This document shows positions 62,308-64,000 of a stretch of 64,000 nucleotides of DNA, in pieces (within the stretch, counting starts at the first letter, position 1; each line of letters opens with the position of its first letter). Where the stretch lies: NCBI GenBank assembly GCA_026315105.1, contig CM048744.1:659373676-659437675 (forward strand), written 5' to 3'. The notes below the pieces were generated by a model. That model had not been told where the DNA came from. It was given only the letters and a program-made list of their open reading frames with translations, and searched no databases. Both the position numbers and the translations under genes were made by a program. The DNA is from Locusta migratoria. Lineage: Eukaryota > Arthropoda > Insecta > Orthoptera > Acrididae.

Positions 62308-63230
62308 ATTTAAACATTCACCTCATCAAACAATATTAGTATGCTAAATGTGTAATGCTGTTTACTTTGAGTAGCTCCACTACCAATCTGGATCTTGTCC
62401 TAAAATTTGTCCAGATGATAAGCAGCACTACTTTATGCTGCTTTTAATGTTGGTACTGCTATGAAGTTGCCTGTTAGCATTACCCAAATGTAATCTGTAA
62501 TTATGCTTGGCACAATGGACTTCTAATTTCTGATAATGAAAAAATGGATGCTTTTACATAATTTATTGCTCAATGTTCTCATATTGAGTTGAAAATTAAC
62601 TTCATAATTTGGTTGTTTTAGAAACAACAGTTAAATGGTATTATCAAGAATTGCTCTTAATGATTTGTATGTGTCTTATTTTATAACAGTTCTATGAATA
62701 GTGGTTTGTGAAATTCATAAATCAAATCAACATAGTAATTGTCTAGCATATTTTCAGAGTCGTTGAAGCGAACACAGGGAGATCTCATTTTAGAGCTAAA
62801 TTCTTGTTCTTATGTTTTTCAGATTTTTATTTTTATTTACTTACTTTTTGGGATGTCCTCCCCTTCACCTTTCTTCATTGAGTCAGTAAACTTTGTATTT
62901 GCAAGTGCTTAAGAACAAAATTTAAACTATTTGTGTGCCTTATACTCATTTTCTGAGATAAAATTGAGATTAGATCCGTCTCAAGATTATGTATTTATTC
63001 AATCTTAATTATACTTCCAATTTTAGCTAGCACTAAGACTTCAGTATAGTAATATTAGGTACTCTTCAAAGTTGGAATGATTTTTCCATATTGCAATACA
63101 ACTCTTCTCTACTAAAAGTTTTCTTCATAAAACAAATATGCCCCATTTGTATACTTTGGATCTTTTACACAAATTTGTGTACTCATTGGATGAGATTAAA
63201 ATTGTTTCCATGGGCTGACTTAACATTTTT

Positions 63231-63288
<58 letters not shown>

Positions 63289-64000
63289 TTGTGAGTTTTG
63301 AATGAGAGTTTTATAATATTTTATAACATTTTTGTCAAACTTCTGGTTTACATTCATCATATTCTTAAAATTATAAAATTGCAATTTTAACAATCATATG
63401 GATAATAGTACCAAGCTGGGTCTACTATTTTCACCAACATGACCATCAGCACCTGTATGTGTTTTCAACAACACAAATAAAACTGCTGACATTAAAATAG
63501 TATTTAGCAACTAATAGATTAGTGACTGTTGGTTCATTACCTTGCTTAACATAATGCATCCCGTTTTCACAGGTTTGTCCTTTAATGTAATGATGGTTTT
63601 GTAGGTAAAACAAATTTACGGTAAAATTACAATAAGTATATAAAAAGGCAGTTATTTTGCATTTGGTCATTAACATTACGATATGGACTCTTATTGATTG
63701 TCATGACCAACTGTTGTAAGACACTTAATTGTAAATTGTGTATTATATACAGTATTCATAAGATGCATTTATTATTCAGCATAAATGTTTTATCAATTGT
63801 CTTTTTTTAGCAAGAAAAATAAAATTTAAATGTTACATAAGTTTGTACAGAAAAAAAATTATTGAGATCAGTTTAAAGATTAATAGAAAATCTTGTTTAA
63901 AGTATTTAAATTTTATTGGTGAAAAGGCTTCCCATTTAAAAGTGCAAACTTTATGAAAAGCTAACGTAGTATCAGAAGATTTTGCAAATAAAGACCACAA
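62308..64000 (+). other. Downstream flank, nothing recognised
   Basis: AT-rich, with AATAAA hexamers at 63818-63823 and near 63987. Nothing here shows whether transcription of Lis-1 reaches this far. Confidence 0.55.
63234..63285 (+). repeat. (CA)n microsatellite
   Basis: About 26 uninterrupted CA units. Confidence 0.97.

Noticed and set aside
1..64000. CRISPR arrays, operons, phage or bacterial defence systems
   Set aside because: The window is clearly eukaryotic (spliced Lis-1, SINEs, LINEs); the direct repeats seen are microsatellites or transposon parts without spacers.

Overview
The window is eukaryotic nuclear DNA from an insect with a large, repeat-rich genome. Several repeats (tRNA-derived SINEs ending in TG-rich and 'CCTTAGG...TTTAAGTAG' tails, a Tc1-type element, I-clade LINEs, Penelope-like remnants) resemble families I know from grasshoppers and locusts, so I infer an orthopteran, probably Schistocerca-like. 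That assignment rests on memory of repeat families, not on a search. The sequence is mostly AT-rich intron and flank with many microsatellites.

The one conserved cellular gene I can support is Lis-1 (PAFAH1B1 orthologue, the LIS1 regulator of cytoplasmic dynein), on the + strand. Six coding exons lie at 20438-20738, 22002-22158, 33215-33389, 42695-42986, 52980-53175 and 58232-58305. The phases join without conflict into 397 residues ending in the family's VWECR terminus. Only the first ~11 residues are missing; I could not find their exon upstream in the window. Five introns (1.3 to 11 kb) hold most of the mobile elements.

Layout. 1-20437, upstream flank or 5' intron: an RTE-like LINE fragment, Tc1/mariner relics, two I-clade LINE copies joined end to end with a SINE and a 520-bp TG array inserted, a TTAA-flanked MITE, and scattered small remnants. 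20438-58305: Lis-1. The 11-kb second visible intron contains a foldback element and a nearly complete antisense piggyBac (28669-30997). The third contains a tRNA-derived SINE upstream of its 5' exon boundary region, a pogo/Tigger relic (33880-35215), a third I-clade LINE with hAT-type termini inside it, and an intact 181-codon ORF with only a transposase DNA-binding region. The fourth contains two CR1/Jockey-like LINE relics, a Penelope-like RT remnant and a nearly full-length Tc1/mariner. 58306-64000: 3' UTR and downstream flank with a hAT element carrying a nested SINE.

I found no prokaryote-like system, CRISPR array or biosynthetic cluster. The observations most worth following are the DNA-binding-only transposase ORF inside Lis-1, the subterminal 16-bp palindromes shared in design by the piggyBac and the MITE, and several datable nested insertions.
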